A stretch of DNA of 64,000 nucleotides from Catellatospora methionotrophica (GTDB taxonomy: Bacteria; Actinomycetota; Actinomycetes; Mycobacteriales; Micromonosporaceae): the NCBI RefSeq assembly GCF_011297335.1, contig NZ_JAAOTJ010000006.1, positions 1 through 64,000 on the forward strand, written 5' to 3'. Below, piece after piece: positions 26,013 to 36,461 of this stretch. The position numbers and the translations under genes are program-made. Below the pieces are notes generated by a model. It was given only the letters and a program-made list of their open reading frames with translations, ran no database searches and had not been told where the DNA came from. How positions within the stretch are numbered: position 1 is the first letter of the stretch; every line of letters starts with the position of its first letter.

Positions 26013-27577
26013 GCCTGAGCACGGACGGTTCCGAACTCGTCGACGCCCCGATCGTCGCGGTCACGGTGTTCCCGGACCGGGCCCGGGTGACCCGGCGCGG
26101 CACGGTGACCCTGACCCCGGGCGAGCACCGCGTCCCGTACGGACCCCTGCCGCTCGGCCTGCTGCGCGACTCGGTGCGGGTGTCCGGGCACGGCCCGGCG
26201 ACCGTCGCCGGGGTGAACGTGGTGACCCGCCGCGAGCCGGTGACCTCCGACGCCGCGGTCACCGCGCTGGAGGCGGAGCTGCGCGAGATCGAGGCGGCCA
26301 TCGCCGTGCTCGACGACGCCGACAAGGTCGCCACCGCACGGGAGCGTTTCCTGGGCCGGCTGGCCATGCGCGGGGCCGGGACGCTGGCCACCGGCGAGCC
26401 GACCGCCGCGAGCAGCTTCGCCGACGGCCTCGACGAGCAGCTCACCGCCCTGCACGCGGGGCGCCGTACCCGTGACCGGGAACGGCTGGACCTGCACCGC
26501 CGCCGGGACGCGGCCGAGCGCCGCCTGATGGACCTGCGCGGCAGCACCCGCCCCGACCGGCTGGTCGCCGAGGTGCTGCTGGAGGTCGACGGCGACGGCG
26601 AGATCGAGCTGGAACTGTCGTACGTGGTGCCGGGCGCGAGCTGGAGCAGCGGCTACGACCTGCGGCTGGCCGGGGAGAACCTGAACCTGACCTGGCACGG
26701 CATGATCACCCAGCGCACCGGCGAGGACTGGCCGGAGTGCGCGCTCAAACTGTCCACGGCCCGGCCCGCGGGCGCGCTCGAAGTACCCGAACTGGACCCC
26801 TGGTACGTCGACGTGCTGCGCCCGATGCCGGTCGTCTACGCGGCGGCCGCGATGTCGATGTCCGCCCCGCCGCCGCCCGCTCCCGGAGCCGCGATGCCGA
26901 CGATGATGCCCAAGGCGCGGGCCGCGGTGCGCGACACCACCGCGAGCGTCGAGGAGGGGCCGGTCGCGGCGACGTACACCCCGCTCAAGCCGGTGGCCGT
27001 GCCCGCCGACGGCACCACGCACCGCACCCTGATCGCGCGCTTCGACCTGGCCGCCCGCCTGGACCACATCACCGCGCCGGTCCGCGCCGAGGAGGCGACG
27101 CTGCGCGCGATCGTGCCCAACACGTCCGGGCACACCCTGCCCGGCGGGGCCGCCGCCCTGTTCCACGAGGGCGACTTCGTCGGCTCGACCCGCCTGGAGC
27201 CCTGGGCCCCGCAGGAGGAGCGCGAACTGGCCCTCGGCGTCGACGACCGGGTCCGCGTCGAACGCGAGCTGGTTCGCCGCGCCGCCAGCAAGGCGACCCT
27301 CGGCTCCACCCGCCGCACCGACGCCGAATACAGGATCACGGTCGCCAACCACAGCCCCCGCCAGGTCAGCGTGACCGTGCTGGACCAGCTCCCGGTCTCC
27401 CGCGACCCTCAGATCACGGTCAAGGAGCTGGGCGCCAGACCGGAGCCCGCCGAGCGCTCCGAACTGGGCGTATACACCTGGAAGCTGACCCTGGCGCCCA
27501 ACACCACCCAGGAGATCCACTTCGCCCTGCGGGTCGAGTCCGCCAAGGGCGTCGACCTCGCCGGCTGGCGCGACTGA
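26009..27577 (+). CDS. DUF4139/DUF4140 (mucoidy-inhibitor-A-like) protein
   Basis: 522 residues. The N-terminal DUF4140 domain (about 14-110) begins APIVAVTVFPDRARVTRRG. A charged helical stretch (about 85-190), probably coiled coil, comes next. The DUF4139 domain (about 200-520) includes LSYVVPGASWSSGYDLR and the ending YTWKLTLAPNTTQEIHFALRVE. The family was named from a Pseudomonas/Azotobacter mucoidy phenotype and its molecular function is unknown. No signal peptide or membrane segment is seen, so it is probably cytosolic. A GAGGAGACGGC ribosome site precedes the ATG. The proline-rich, Met-rich insert around residues 280-310 (AAAMSMSAPPPPAPGAAMPTM) is unusual. Confidence 0.8.
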   Translation: MSLSTDGSELVDAPIVAVTVFPDRARVTRRGTVTLTPGEHRVPYGPLPLGLLRDSVRVSGHGPATVAGVNVVTRREPVTSDAAVTALEAELREIEAAIAVLDDADKVATARERFLGRLAMRGAGTLATGEPTAASSFADGLDEQLTALHAGRRTRDRERLDLHRRRDAAERRLMDLRGSTRPDRLVAEVLLEVDGDGEIELELSYVVPGASWSSGYDLRLAGENLNLTWHGMITQRTGEDWPECALKLSTARPAGALEVPELDPWYVDVLRPMPVVYAAAAMSMSAPPPPAPGAAMPTMMPKARAAVRDTTASVEEGPVAATYTPLKPVAVPADGTTHRTLIARFDLAARLDHITAPVRAEEATLRAIVPNTSGHTLPGGAAALFHEGDFVGSTRLEPWAPQEERELALGVDDRVRVERELVRRAASKATLGSTRRTDAEYRITVANHSPRQVSVTVLDQLPVSRDPQITVKELGARPEPAERSELGVYTWKLTLAPNTTQEIHFALRVESAKGVDLAGWRD

Positions 27578-27602
27578 CGGCGGCGGGCAGGGCGTCGGCG
27601 GC

Positions 27603-28514
27603 TCAGTGGCAGGCGCCGACGCCCTGGTCCTGGAAGGTGCTGCCGGCCGGGGTGACGAACTTCCAGGTGTAGGAGTCCTGGTAGAGCGAGAGCTTCAGGA
27701 CGCCGAAGGTGTCGGCGTTGCGGGCGCGCGAGTTGGCGGCGATGCCGTCCTTGCTGAAGCCGTTGAGACCGCCGCCGCCGGTGCCGACCGTGAACTGGCG
27801 TACGCCCTTGGCCTTGTCCAGCTCGCCGTCGGGGGTCTGCGGGGCGAAGCGCTCGTAGTGGTGGTTGTGGCCGTTGAGGACGACCTCGACGCCGTGGTCG
27901 TACAGGAGCTGGAAGAACGGCTTCACGCGCGGGTCGGAGCCGTGCTTCCAGCCGGACGTGAACAGCGGGTGGTGCCACATCGCCACGGTGCACTTCGCGT
28001 CCGAGGACTCCAGGGTCTCGCGCAGCCAGTCGGCCTGCTCCGCGTCGCCCTCGCAGTCGATCACGTCGCAGGACGAGTTGAGCACCACGACCTGCCAGCC
28101 GCCCAGCTCGTACGCGTACCAGCCCTTGCCCTTCTCGCCCGCGGCCTCGCCGAAGTAGTCGTAGTACGGGCCGCCGTCGTCGGTGCGCATGTCGTGGTTG
28201 CCGATGGCGGGGCGGGTGCGGTCCTTGTGCCGGCCCCAGTGGGGCTCGTAGCACTTCTGGAACTGCTCGGCGGTGCCGGCCACGTACGCGTTGTCGCCGA
28301 GGGTGAACACGGTGCCGGGGATGCGGTCCAGGAGTTTGGCCGTGGCCTCGTCGCCGTCGCTCAGGCAGCTGCCGATGTCACCGGCCCCGACCAGCACCGC
28401 GGGTTCCGCCGCGGCGGGTGCGGCCTGGGCGGCCGGTGGCAGGACGGCGAGCGTGGCGCACAGGCCGAGTCCGGCGAGCAGCAGGCGGCGGGCACGGGGG
28501 GACCGGGGAGTCAT
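27603..28514 (-). CDS. secreted metallophosphoesterase (purple-acid-phosphatase-like)
   Basis: 303 residues. The signal peptide runs to about residue 32 (LAGLGLCATLAVLPPAAQA). The calcineurin-like metal sites are all present: GAGDIGSC, TLGDNAYVAG, IGNHDMR, MWHHPLF and NGHNHHYERFAP. It would hydrolyse phosphate esters outside the cell, perhaps in phosphate scavenging; no Pho-box was recognised. Four or more cysteines suggest disulfides. A CATAAT hexamer 7 nt before the ATG fits a leaderless start. It is convergent with the DUF4139 gene (25-bp gap) and divergent from the fused E1 gene. Confidence 0.85.
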   Translation of the reverse strand: MTPRSPRARRLLLAGLGLCATLAVLPPAAQAAPAAAEPAVLVGAGDIGSCLSDGDEATAKLLDRIPGTVFTLGDNAYVAGTAEQFQKCYEPHWGRHKDRTRPAIGNHDMRTDDGGPYYDYFGEAAGEKGKGWYAYELGGWQVVVLNSSCDVIDCEGDAEQADWLRETLESSDAKCTVAMWHHPLFTSGWKHGSDPRVKPFFQLLYDHGVEVVLNGHNHHYERFAPQTPDGELDKAKGVRQFTVGTGGGGLNGFSKDGIAANSRARNADTFGVLKLSLYQDSYTWKFVTPAGSTFQDQGVGACH

Positions 28515-28615
28515 GACGCAGATTATGGGTAAATCTGGATAAATCGTCCAACTTGCGGAGTGGTGTGGCGTGTCCGATCACCGATCCGGGTGGTCGCTCC
28601 TATGTCCTCTGAGTA

Positions 28616-30934
<2,319 letters not shown>

Positions 30935-30968
30935 CGCCCCGCCGCGCCGCGCGTCACGCGCGGTGCGG

Positions 30969-31051
30969 CCAAGATCACTCGACTCGCCTGGCAGGTGGGC
31001 GAAAAGCCGTCCAAGATACGCACAGGCGCCCGGCAAGTCCGATGACCTTGG
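30969..31051. repeat. intergenic palindrome, family 3 (copy 1)
   Basis: CCAAGATCACTCGACTCGCC and GGCAAGTCCGATGACCTTGG are imperfect inverted arms around 43 nt. The same arm sequence (GATCxCTCGACTTGCC) recurs at 50348-50416. Both copies lie just after a plus-strand gene. The following 195 bp up to the DUF3052 gene hold its promoter region and no other gene. Confidence 0.7.
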
Positions 31052-31246
31052 GCGGAACGGGGCGGCGCGGGGCGCTCGGGTAGGGGGCCGGGCCGCGATT
31101 TTGGCGACCCGCCGAGGCCGCCACTTGCGCTGGGCGCTAGAACTGTGTGGACTACCCGCAGTCGGCTGTGACGCCGACGACAATAATCGAGAGGCACCGC
31201 GGGCCAACCGCGGGTGTTCCCGAAAACGAAGAGGAGGCACAAGACA

Positions 31247-31690
31247 GTGAGCGCGACCGCTGGTCAGGCCGCCGAGGGCGTACGCAGCCTGGCGGACCGG
31301 TTCGGCATCGAGCCGGACATGGTGGTCATGGAGATGGGCTACGACGACGACGTCGACGCCGAACTCCGTGACGCCCTGGCCGACGCATGCGGATCAGATC
31401 TGGTGGACGAGGACACCGACGAGGTGGTCGACGCGGTCCTGGTGTGGTACCGCGAAGACGACGGTGACCTGTTCGAACTGCTTACCGACGCCATCTCCCC
31501 GCTCGCCGAGAGCGGCGTGGTGTGGCTGCTGACCCCGAAGTCGGGTCGGCCAGGGCACGTCGAGCCCAGTGAAATCGCCGAGGTGGCACCCACCGCGGGA
31601 CTCTCCCAGACTTCCACCCTCAGCGCCGGCAAGGACTGGAGCGCGGCGCGGCTGGTGGCACCGAAGGCGGCCCGCGCGTCCAAGCGCTGA
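31247..31690 (+). CDS. DUF3052 family protein
   Basis: 147 residues, full length for the family. It begins with SLADRFGIEPDMVVMEMGYDDDVD and continues through a strongly acidic stretch to VVWLLTPKSGRPGHVEPSEIAEVAPTAGL and a basic tail. The role is unknown; orthologues (Rv2239c type) are conserved across actinobacteria next to aceE and ahpE, as here. The GTG has GAGGAGG 9-15 nt before it. It is followed 102 bp later by ahpE. Confidence 0.85.
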   Translation: MSATAGQAAEGVRSLADRFGIEPDMVVMEMGYDDDVDAELRDALADACGSDLVDEDTDEVVDAVLVWYREDDGDLFELLTDAISPLAESGVVWLLTPKSGRPGHVEPSEIAEVAPTAGLSQTSTLSAGKDWSAARLVAPKAARASKR

Positions 31691-31792
31691 CCTCCGCCGC
31701 GGTTCTCGAGCGGCCTGCCCCGAGCGGCAGGCCGCCAGGTAGCTTTGCGACCATGGAAGGTGAATCTTCACCGACTGTGGAGGCAGAACACC

Positions 31793-32251
31793 ATGCCTAT
31801 CGAGGCCGGCGCGCAGGCGCCCGATTTCGTCCTGAAGGACCAGAACAATCAGGAAGTACGCCTGTCGGACTTCCGTGGCACGAAGAACGTGCTGCTGGTC
31901 TTCTACCCGCTCGCCTTCACCGGCACCTGCCAGGGCGAGCTGTGCGAGATCCGCGACAACCTCAACGACTTCGTCAACGAGGACACCCAGGTGCTGTCGA
32001 TCAGCGTCGACTCGGTGTTCGCGCACAAGGTGTGGGCCACCGAGCAGGGCTACGAGTTCCCGCTGCTGGCCGACTTCTGGCCGCACGGCGGGGTGGCCCA
32101 GGAGTACGGCGTCTTCAACGACGAGCGGGGCTTCGCCAACCGGGGCACGTTCGTCATCGACAAGGCGGGCGTCGTCCGATACGCGGAGATGAACCTGCCC
32201 GGTGAGGCCCGCGACCAGGACGCCTGGCGCAAGGCGCTCGAAGCGCTCTGA
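31793..32251 (+). CDS. ahpE: AhpE-type one-cysteine peroxiredoxin
   Basis: 152 residues with the thioredoxin fold. The peroxidatic Cys lies in FYPLAFTGTCQGELCEIRD, a variant of the PxxxTxxC motif; another Cys five residues on could resolve it. The late GTFVIDKAGVVRYAEMN strand is typical. It would reduce hydroperoxides and peroxynitrite using mycoredoxin/mycothiol, by analogy with mycobacterial AhpE. The ATG follows TGGAGGCAGAACACC. A TAGCTT hexamer at 31740-31745 suggests transcription begins near 31752, giving a 40-nt leader and a promoter separate from the DUF3052 gene. Confidence 0.9.
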   Translation: MPIEAGAQAPDFVLKDQNNQEVRLSDFRGTKNVLLVFYPLAFTGTCQGELCEIRDNLNDFVNEDTQVLSISVDSVFAHKVWATEQGYEFPLLADFWPHGGVAQEYGVFNDERGFANRGTFVIDKAGVVRYAEMNLPGEARDQDAWRKALEAL

Positions 32252-32261
32252 GCCGGTTCGT

Positions 32262-32299
32262 TGATCACGTCCTGGTCCGGGCGGGCCGGGACGTGATCA
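32262..32299. terminator. hairpin after ahpE
   Basis: TGATCACGTCCTGGTCC pairs with GGGCCGGGACGTGATCA (two mismatches), starting 11 bp after the ahpE stop. It separates ahpE from the tRNA gene. Confidence 0.7.
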
Positions 32300-32378
32300 T
32301 GGCGTGGCGCGTAACTCCCGCGAAGGCGGGGTCGCCCGTCAGGTACGATTCTCCGGTTCGTGTCGGCGCAAGCCGAGC

Positions 32379-32450
32379 GGGCGTGTAGCTCAGCGGGAGA
32401 GCATCCGCCTTACAAGCGGAGGGTCGCAGGTTCGAACCCTGCCACGCCCA
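32379..32450 (+). tRNA. tRNA-Val (anticodon TAC)
   Basis: 72 nt fold into a complete cloverleaf: acceptor GGGCGTG/CACGCCC, D stem GCTC/GAGC, anticodon stem TCCGC/GCGGA with loop CTTACAA, and T stem GCAGG/CCTGC with loop TTCGAAC. The discriminator is A and no CCA is encoded. Confidence 0.97.
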
Positions 32451-32455
32451 CAGTC

Positions 32456-32488
32456 CAGGAGCAGATATTTTACCTGCTCCTGCTGTTT
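32456..32488 (+). terminator. tRNA-Val terminator
   Basis: CAGGAGCAG pairs with CTGCTCCTG around 9 nt and is followed by CTGTTTTC, a classical intrinsic terminator and one of few here with a T-run. Confidence 0.8.
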
Positions 32489-32767
32489 TCTCGTGGTCCT
32501 CAGTGCGGTCAAGCTTTCGCCGCAGTTGACCGCCGCAGATCCTGAGTTGCCGCCGCTAGTTGCACGGACGTTGCACGCAAGATCGACATAGACCTGATCG
32601 GCGTGGAGGAACCCGCGGTTTAGGAAGGGCATGTCCTCGGCGACTCGGTATGGCGTCGACCTGCGTGGACATGCTCCGCCGAACTGTGGCCAACCAAGAT
32701 CATTCCGTAAATGTTCCGCAGAATTCTCGCTGCCGGTTCAGCGACCCGCGTACCTGGTGGCCAGGTG
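32489..32767. other. lower-GC stretch after tRNA-Val, no gene recognised
   Basis: No reading frame here has a recognisable family or codon bias. It contains a direct repeat GTTGCACG at 32559-32566 and 32570-32577. Decayed mobile DNA next to the tRNA is likely but not shown. Confidence 0.4.
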
Positions 32768-33322
32768 TTACCACTCGAAGATCTTCCATTCCCGTCGCGG
32801 AATCCAGCTTTCGCTGGTATCCCAGCAGCGGTCAGCCCATGCCGCCGCAACCAGCACAGGTCGGCTCAGCACAACGTCGCCAGCTCGTTGAGCCCGCAGC
32901 ACCAACCCGAGCTGTGGCGAGCACGGATCGGCGCACTGCGAGTATCGCAACTCCATACCCTGCGTCATGAGGTAGGCCGTGAACTCATCCTCCAGGCGTG
33001 AGGGCGTCTGCCCCACCAGGCGTATCCCTTCATGGATTACCTGTGGGCCACGAAGTGCGTTAACCGCAATGGCCGCCAGCCCGGTCGACTTGTCGTAGTA
33101 GGCGGTAACCGCTGGCCCAGGGGAGTCCCTGTCGGTGAAATCCGTCCAATCTTCGCGCTCCGCGGCGCTTTGCCAACTGGCGACGCTGAAGAGGCCATGC
33201 ATCGCCGCCTCGGCCTGGTTGTGCGTCATGCCGAACTCCAACGGGCCGACACGTTCGAAAGGCGTAAACGACCAAGTAGGTCGTTGCGCTTCCGTCAGGA
33301 TGGCCCAAACCTCCGTCGCCAT
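32768..33322 (-). CDS. hypothetical protein with GPLEFGM motif
   Basis: 184 residues, no signal peptide or membrane helix. The pattern FERVGPLEFGMTHNQAEAAM is seen in small actinobacterial proteins of unknown function, some encoded beside toxin or immunity genes; that link is only a recollection. The second half has IHEGIRLVGQTPSRLEDEF and a Trp-rich end (WIPRREWKIFEW). The ATG has GGAGGGAAGT directly upstream. GC content and codon use are clearly lower than in neighbours, suggesting transfer. It is divergent from the leucine-rich-repeat gene across 165 bp. Confidence 0.6.
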   Translation of the reverse strand: MATEVWAILTEAQRPTWSFTPFERVGPLEFGMTHNQAEAAMHGLFSVASWQSAAEREDWTDFTDRDSPGPAVTAYYDKSTGLAAIAVNALRGPQVIHEGIRLVGQTPSRLEDEFTAYLMTQGMELRYSQCADPCSPQLGLVLRAQRAGDVVLSRPVLVAAAWADRCWDTSESWIPRREWKIFEW

Positions 33323-33487
33323 ACTTCCCTCCGATGGAAGTGCCATACCTCGCCAGGCTGCGGAGGCATGGTAACGGCCGGAGCGGGCTGCCCCTGCTGC
33401 TGTCGGCGGCTGAGAGCCACGATGAACTGGTGAGGCCCGGCGGCAGCGTGACCCTAAAAACGCAGCAAGCCGCGTTAGGTTGTCGCT

Positions 33488-34486
33488 GTGGAACGCGACA
33501 TGACAAATGTGACGGTCGGCGGCCTGCTGAAGGCGTCCGGGGTCGTGGAGGTCGGCTCGCCACTTGATGTCGCCGCAGTCAGACAAGATCTACCGGCAGC
33601 CCGCTTGATCCAATTCAGCGATCCTCTGACGGATGACGAGTTCAGGACGCTGGGAGAGCTGACGCGGAGCTCTCCCGAGGTCGAACTGCGGGCTTACAGC
33701 GTCTACGAGCCGGTGACCCTCGACTTCCTCCGCCACTTCCCCCATCTGCGCCGCCTGAGCTTGGACCAACACTGCCTCACCGACGTCTCGGCGTTGAACG
33801 AACTGCTGCCTGATCTCCAATCACTCGAACTCGGCGAGACGTACCGGGCGCTCGATCTGCGCCCGCTCCGGCTGCGTGGGCTGCGCCGGCTGGGAGTGAC
33901 AGGACATCGAAGCGGACTCGCCGACCTGGTCGACGGCAATCCGGGTCTTCGGTCGTTGTCGCTGCGAGGACTCCCAGTGGATCAACTACTGGGCGACGTG
34001 GAGCTGCCGAAGCTTGAAGAGCTGAACCTGAGACTCGGCTCGATCAATGAGCTGAGCTGGGTGTGCCGATTCCAGAGCCTCAGACAACTCATGCTCTGGA
34101 GGGTACGCGGGGTTGCCGAACTTAGTGCGCTCGCGCGGCTGCCAGAACTCAGATGGCTCTGGCTGGACACCCTCAAAGCAGTGGAACGACTGCCGGACCT
34201 CTCGGCCTCAAGAAACCTGGTCCGAGTCGATCTCGAAAATCTGTCCAGCATGCGCACGGAGGATGCGCTGGCGGGCCTTGCTCGGGCAGAAGGACTGGAA
34301 GAGCTTGGCCTATACCAAGGCCGTATACCGGTGACGGCGCTCAACGCGCTGGTGGGGCATCCGCGCCTGAAGCGCATCGTGCTCGGGCTTGGCAGTGAGC
34401 GCCGTAATCGGGAGGCTTCGACTGTCATAGACCTGCCGAGCCCGATGTCGGTCTACGCGTATGCGCAGCGGAACGCCGTCTACTGA
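33488..34486 (+). CDS. leucine-rich-repeat-like protein
   Basis: 332 residues with many LRR-like units of about 22-25 residues (LRRLSLDQHCLTDVSALNELLPDL, LRSLSLRGLPVDQLLGDVELPKLEELNLRLGSINELSWVC, LRQLMLWRVRGVAELSALARLPELRWLWLD). There is no signal peptide or membrane helix, so it is a cytosolic protein-binding solenoid. Such proteins occur as free-standing genes on actinobacterial islands, and an immunity or defence partner role is possible but not shown. A TAGGTT hexamer 6 nt before the GTG supports that start; an in-frame ATG lies 12 nt later. GC content is visibly low. The stop is 26 bp before the orphan tRNA-Tyr fragment. Confidence 0.65.
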   Translation: MERDMTNVTVGGLLKASGVVEVGSPLDVAAVRQDLPAARLIQFSDPLTDDEFRTLGELTRSSPEVELRAYSVYEPVTLDFLRHFPHLRRLSLDQHCLTDVSALNELLPDLQSLELGETYRALDLRPLRLRGLRRLGVTGHRSGLADLVDGNPGLRSLSLRGLPVDQLLGDVELPKLEELNLRLGSINELSWVCRFQSLRQLMLWRVRGVAELSALARLPELRWLWLDTLKAVERLPDLSASRNLVRVDLENLSSMRTEDALAGLARAEGLEELGLYQGRIPVTALNALVGHPRLKRIVLGLGSERRNREASTVIDLPSPMSVYAYAQRNAVY

Positions 34487-34512
34487 AGCCGCTGCTACGG
34501 TTCGGCGGCGAT

Positions 34513-34564
34513 CTGTAAATCCGTCGCGAAAGCTTCAGAGGTTCGAATCCTCTACCCGCCACCA
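34513..34564 (+). pseudogene. 3' half of a tRNA-Tyr gene, likely integration-site (att) scar
   Basis: The sequence runs from CTGTAAAT, the tyrosine anticodon loop (GTA), through a long variable arm to the T arm (AGAGG TTCGAAT CCTCT), acceptor strand ACCCGCC and an encoded ACCA. The 5' half (acceptor GGCGGGT, D arm, 5' anticodon stem) is missing: upstream sequence belongs to the LRR gene and its 3' end. This is the product left when an element integrates into a tRNA 3' end. The intact tRNA-Tyr is not in this window. Confidence 0.8.
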
Positions 34565-34571
34565 CCAGCAC

Positions 34572-34616
34572 AAACGCGGCTCTGACCATAAGACCGGTCG
34601 GGGCCGCGTTTCGTTT
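34572..34616 (+). terminator. terminator downstream of the tRNA-Tyr fragment
   Basis: AAACGCGGC pairs with GCCGCGTTT, followed by CGTTTG. It was probably the terminator of the original tRNA-Tyr gene and remains attached to the 3' half. About 175 bp without a gene follow before cutA. Confidence 0.7.
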
Positions 34617-34792
34617 GGGGGCCAGGTGTGTCCGGCTGAGTCCGGCCGTCTACGGCGGGTGCTGGGGAACATAGGGGGGAACACGCTAGCCGCGCGTGTC
34701 CCTGGTTTTAAAGATCAGGTGGCACCTAGTTCCCCGTCTGCCGTCGGCCCGCACCCGGAGATCATGAAGGCTTCGCCCGGGTCGAACGGCGC

Positions 34793-35116
34793 TTACGCCG
34801 TCTTGACGGCAGTTTGTGCCCACGCGATGCAGGCAGGTGCGGCCGCTGTCACGGAAACGGCGGTGATCTGAGGGTTCTGCCAGGGATGGTGTGCGGCGAG
34901 GTACCTCTCGACCTCCGGGTACCGGTCCTCCGTCGTGATGAACACGGCCTGCCATTCCTGGCCGGTGCCATACTCCCCGAGATGCCAGAACACCGATGTC
35001 ACCGGTCCGACGACCTGTGCGGATGCGGCCAGTCTGGCCTGCACCACCGCGCCTGCGAGGGCGACCGCGTCGTCGTGGTGTTCCGTTGCCGTGGTCACCT
35101 GAATCAGCCCAGTCAT
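34793..35116 (-). CDS. cutA: CutA1-like divalent-cation tolerance protein
   Basis: 107 residues, the full CutA1 domain. It begins IQVTTATEHHDDAVALAGAVVQARLAASAQVVGPVTSVFWH and ends with AVSVTAAAPACIAWAQTAV. CutA1 proteins are small trimeric ferredoxin-like folds in the cytosol, linked to copper tolerance and possibly signalling, with no settled activity. The glutamine in GEYGTGQEWQAVF and the ITTEDRYPEVERYL helix match the family. It has an ATG start without a strong ribosome site. It lies right of the tRNA-Tyr scar and its base composition is moderate. Confidence 0.85.
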   Translation of the reverse strand: MTGLIQVTTATEHHDDAVALAGAVVQARLAASAQVVGPVTSVFWHLGEYGTGQEWQAVFITTEDRYPEVERYLAAHHPWQNPQITAVSVTAAAPACIAWAQTAVKTA

Positions 35117-35619
35117 GCCGACAGCTTCTCATCGGAGCTGTGCCCAGCTGATGCCCCAAGTCCGGTGCAGAACAGGTCGCGGCTTTGGGACCGTTCCACG
35201 ACGCGGTGACGGAGTCGTGAAGCCGGCGCGCCGCGCTGTCAGCTATCACGGCCGGACAGGTCCGGCCGCCTGGGGCGGTTCACCGGGCCTGAGCAGTGCT
35301 TGCCCGGACGGGGTGACGGCATCCGTGCCGAAGACCGACCGGAGGCGGTGCAGTTCGGCTTCGGTGCCGATGGCGGCACGGTGTTCGGGCGCTCGATGTA
35401 GTTGCGGACGGCTGATGCGAGCCAGGCGTAGTTCACGCCGAAGCCCTGGACGACGGTCTCCGTTCGGGGACGGCAATTCGGTGGCCCGAGCACGGTGAGG
35501 CGTACACCCTTTCGTGTCGGCGCAGCCGAGCGGGCCACAGTGATCCACTGTGGGGTTGGCGCCCCGGTCGAAGAGGATCCGCTTAACGGTCGCCGAACGT
35601 AGATCCCGGCCCCGACGGG
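35117..35619. other. 503-bp gap with possible ankyrin-like remnant
   Basis: No intact gene is convincing. On the minus strand near 35530-35610 the frame reads ATVKRILFDRGANPTVDH, which resembles one ankyrin repeat (LLLDRGADPTV), but it soon loses any pattern. This may be the wreck of an ankyrin-repeat gene; the evidence is one repeat only. Confidence 0.3.
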
Positions 35620-36450
35620 TCAGCGGCGCGCGGCGGCGATCAGCGCCAAAGCGTCCGGTCCCTCCACCGCGAATCGCCACAGATGATCGAGCGCGCGGCC
35701 GTACGCCGCCGACTCATCCTCCGAGCAGACCAGCTCCGACGTGATCGTCTCTACTACGGCCGTGGAGTCGTACAGCTGGAAGCTGTTCTGCGGCGTGATC
35801 GGCAGCAGTGCGGAGAACGGCAGGATCCCGAACCGTACGTGCGGCAGGTCGACCGCGCTCGCCAACCGGTCCAGCTGCAGCCGCGTCACATCCGGCGGGC
35901 ACAGCCGCCAGTGCAGCACCGGCTCCGCGAGCAGGAACGTGAACCGCTTGCTGGTGTCGTACAGGTGCCGTTGCCGCTCCAACCGGGCCGCTACTGCGGC
36001 GTCGACGTCGTCGACGGCCAGGCCGTGCAGGTCCACCATTTCGCCGATGATCCTGCGGGCGTACGCGGCAGTCTGTAGCAGGCCCGGCACGTACACCGTC
36101 TCGAAGTGGGCGACGGTCGCGGACTGCGCGACCAGGTCGTTGTAGGACCGCTGCACCGGTGCGACACCCGCGCGCATCCGGCGGTGCCAGTCGCGGTGTA
36201 CGTCGCGTACCTCTGACAGCAGTTCGCTGAGTTCGTCTGCGGCGGCTGGTGCACCGCAGGCTGCCGCCCATGCGCCGAGGTCGGCGAGCGACGGGGCTTG
36301 CTTGCCGTGCTCCAGGCGCGACACCTTCGATGCCGCCCAGTTGAGTGCGGCGGCGAGCTCCTTGCCGGACAGCCCGGCTGCCTCGCGCAGCGAACGTAGG
36401 CGGTCGGCGAGGCCACCGGGCTGGATCAGCAGGTCTTCAATCGTGGGCAT
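35620..36450 (-). CDS. XRE-family regulator with DUF5753 domain
   Basis: 276 residues. An XRE helix-turn-helix (about 14-70, LRSLREAAGLSGKELAAALNWAASKVSRLEHGKQAPS) is followed by a DUF5753 domain (about 95-270) with YNDLVAQSATVAHFETVYVPGLLQTAAYA. Actinomycete genomes carry dozens of these, and the best-studied relatives (BldB/WhiJ-type networks) affect development. It is the last gene of a three-gene minus-strand unit, 11 bp after the DUF6879 gene. It probably controls the small genes around it. The tandem repeats at 37327 in the divergent promoter are candidate sites. Confidence 0.85.
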   Translation of the reverse strand: MPTIEDLLIQPGGLADRLRSLREAAGLSGKELAAALNWAASKVSRLEHGKQAPSLADLGAWAAACGAPAAADELSELLSEVRDVHRDWHRRMRAGVAPVQRSYNDLVAQSATVAHFETVYVPGLLQTAAYARRIIGEMVDLHGLAVDDVDAAVAARLERQRHLYDTSKRFTFLLAEPVLHWRLCPPDVTRLQLDRLASAVDLPHVRFGILPFSALLPITPQNSFQLYDSTAVVETITSELVCSEDESAAYGRALDHLWRFAVEGPDALALIAAARR

Positions 36451-36461
36451 GTGACTCCGGG

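Noticed and set aside
32379-34564. tRNA-Val and tRNA-Tyr half as the two ends of one integrated element
   Set aside because: Their 3' ends differ (ACCCTGCCACGCCC against ATCCTCTACCCGCC), so they are not direct repeats of one att site.
35246-35680. Intact ankyrin-repeat gene on the minus strand
   Set aside because: Only one repeat-like segment is visible, the rest has no repeat pattern, and the frame overlaps the end of the XRE gene. Kept only as a possible remnant.
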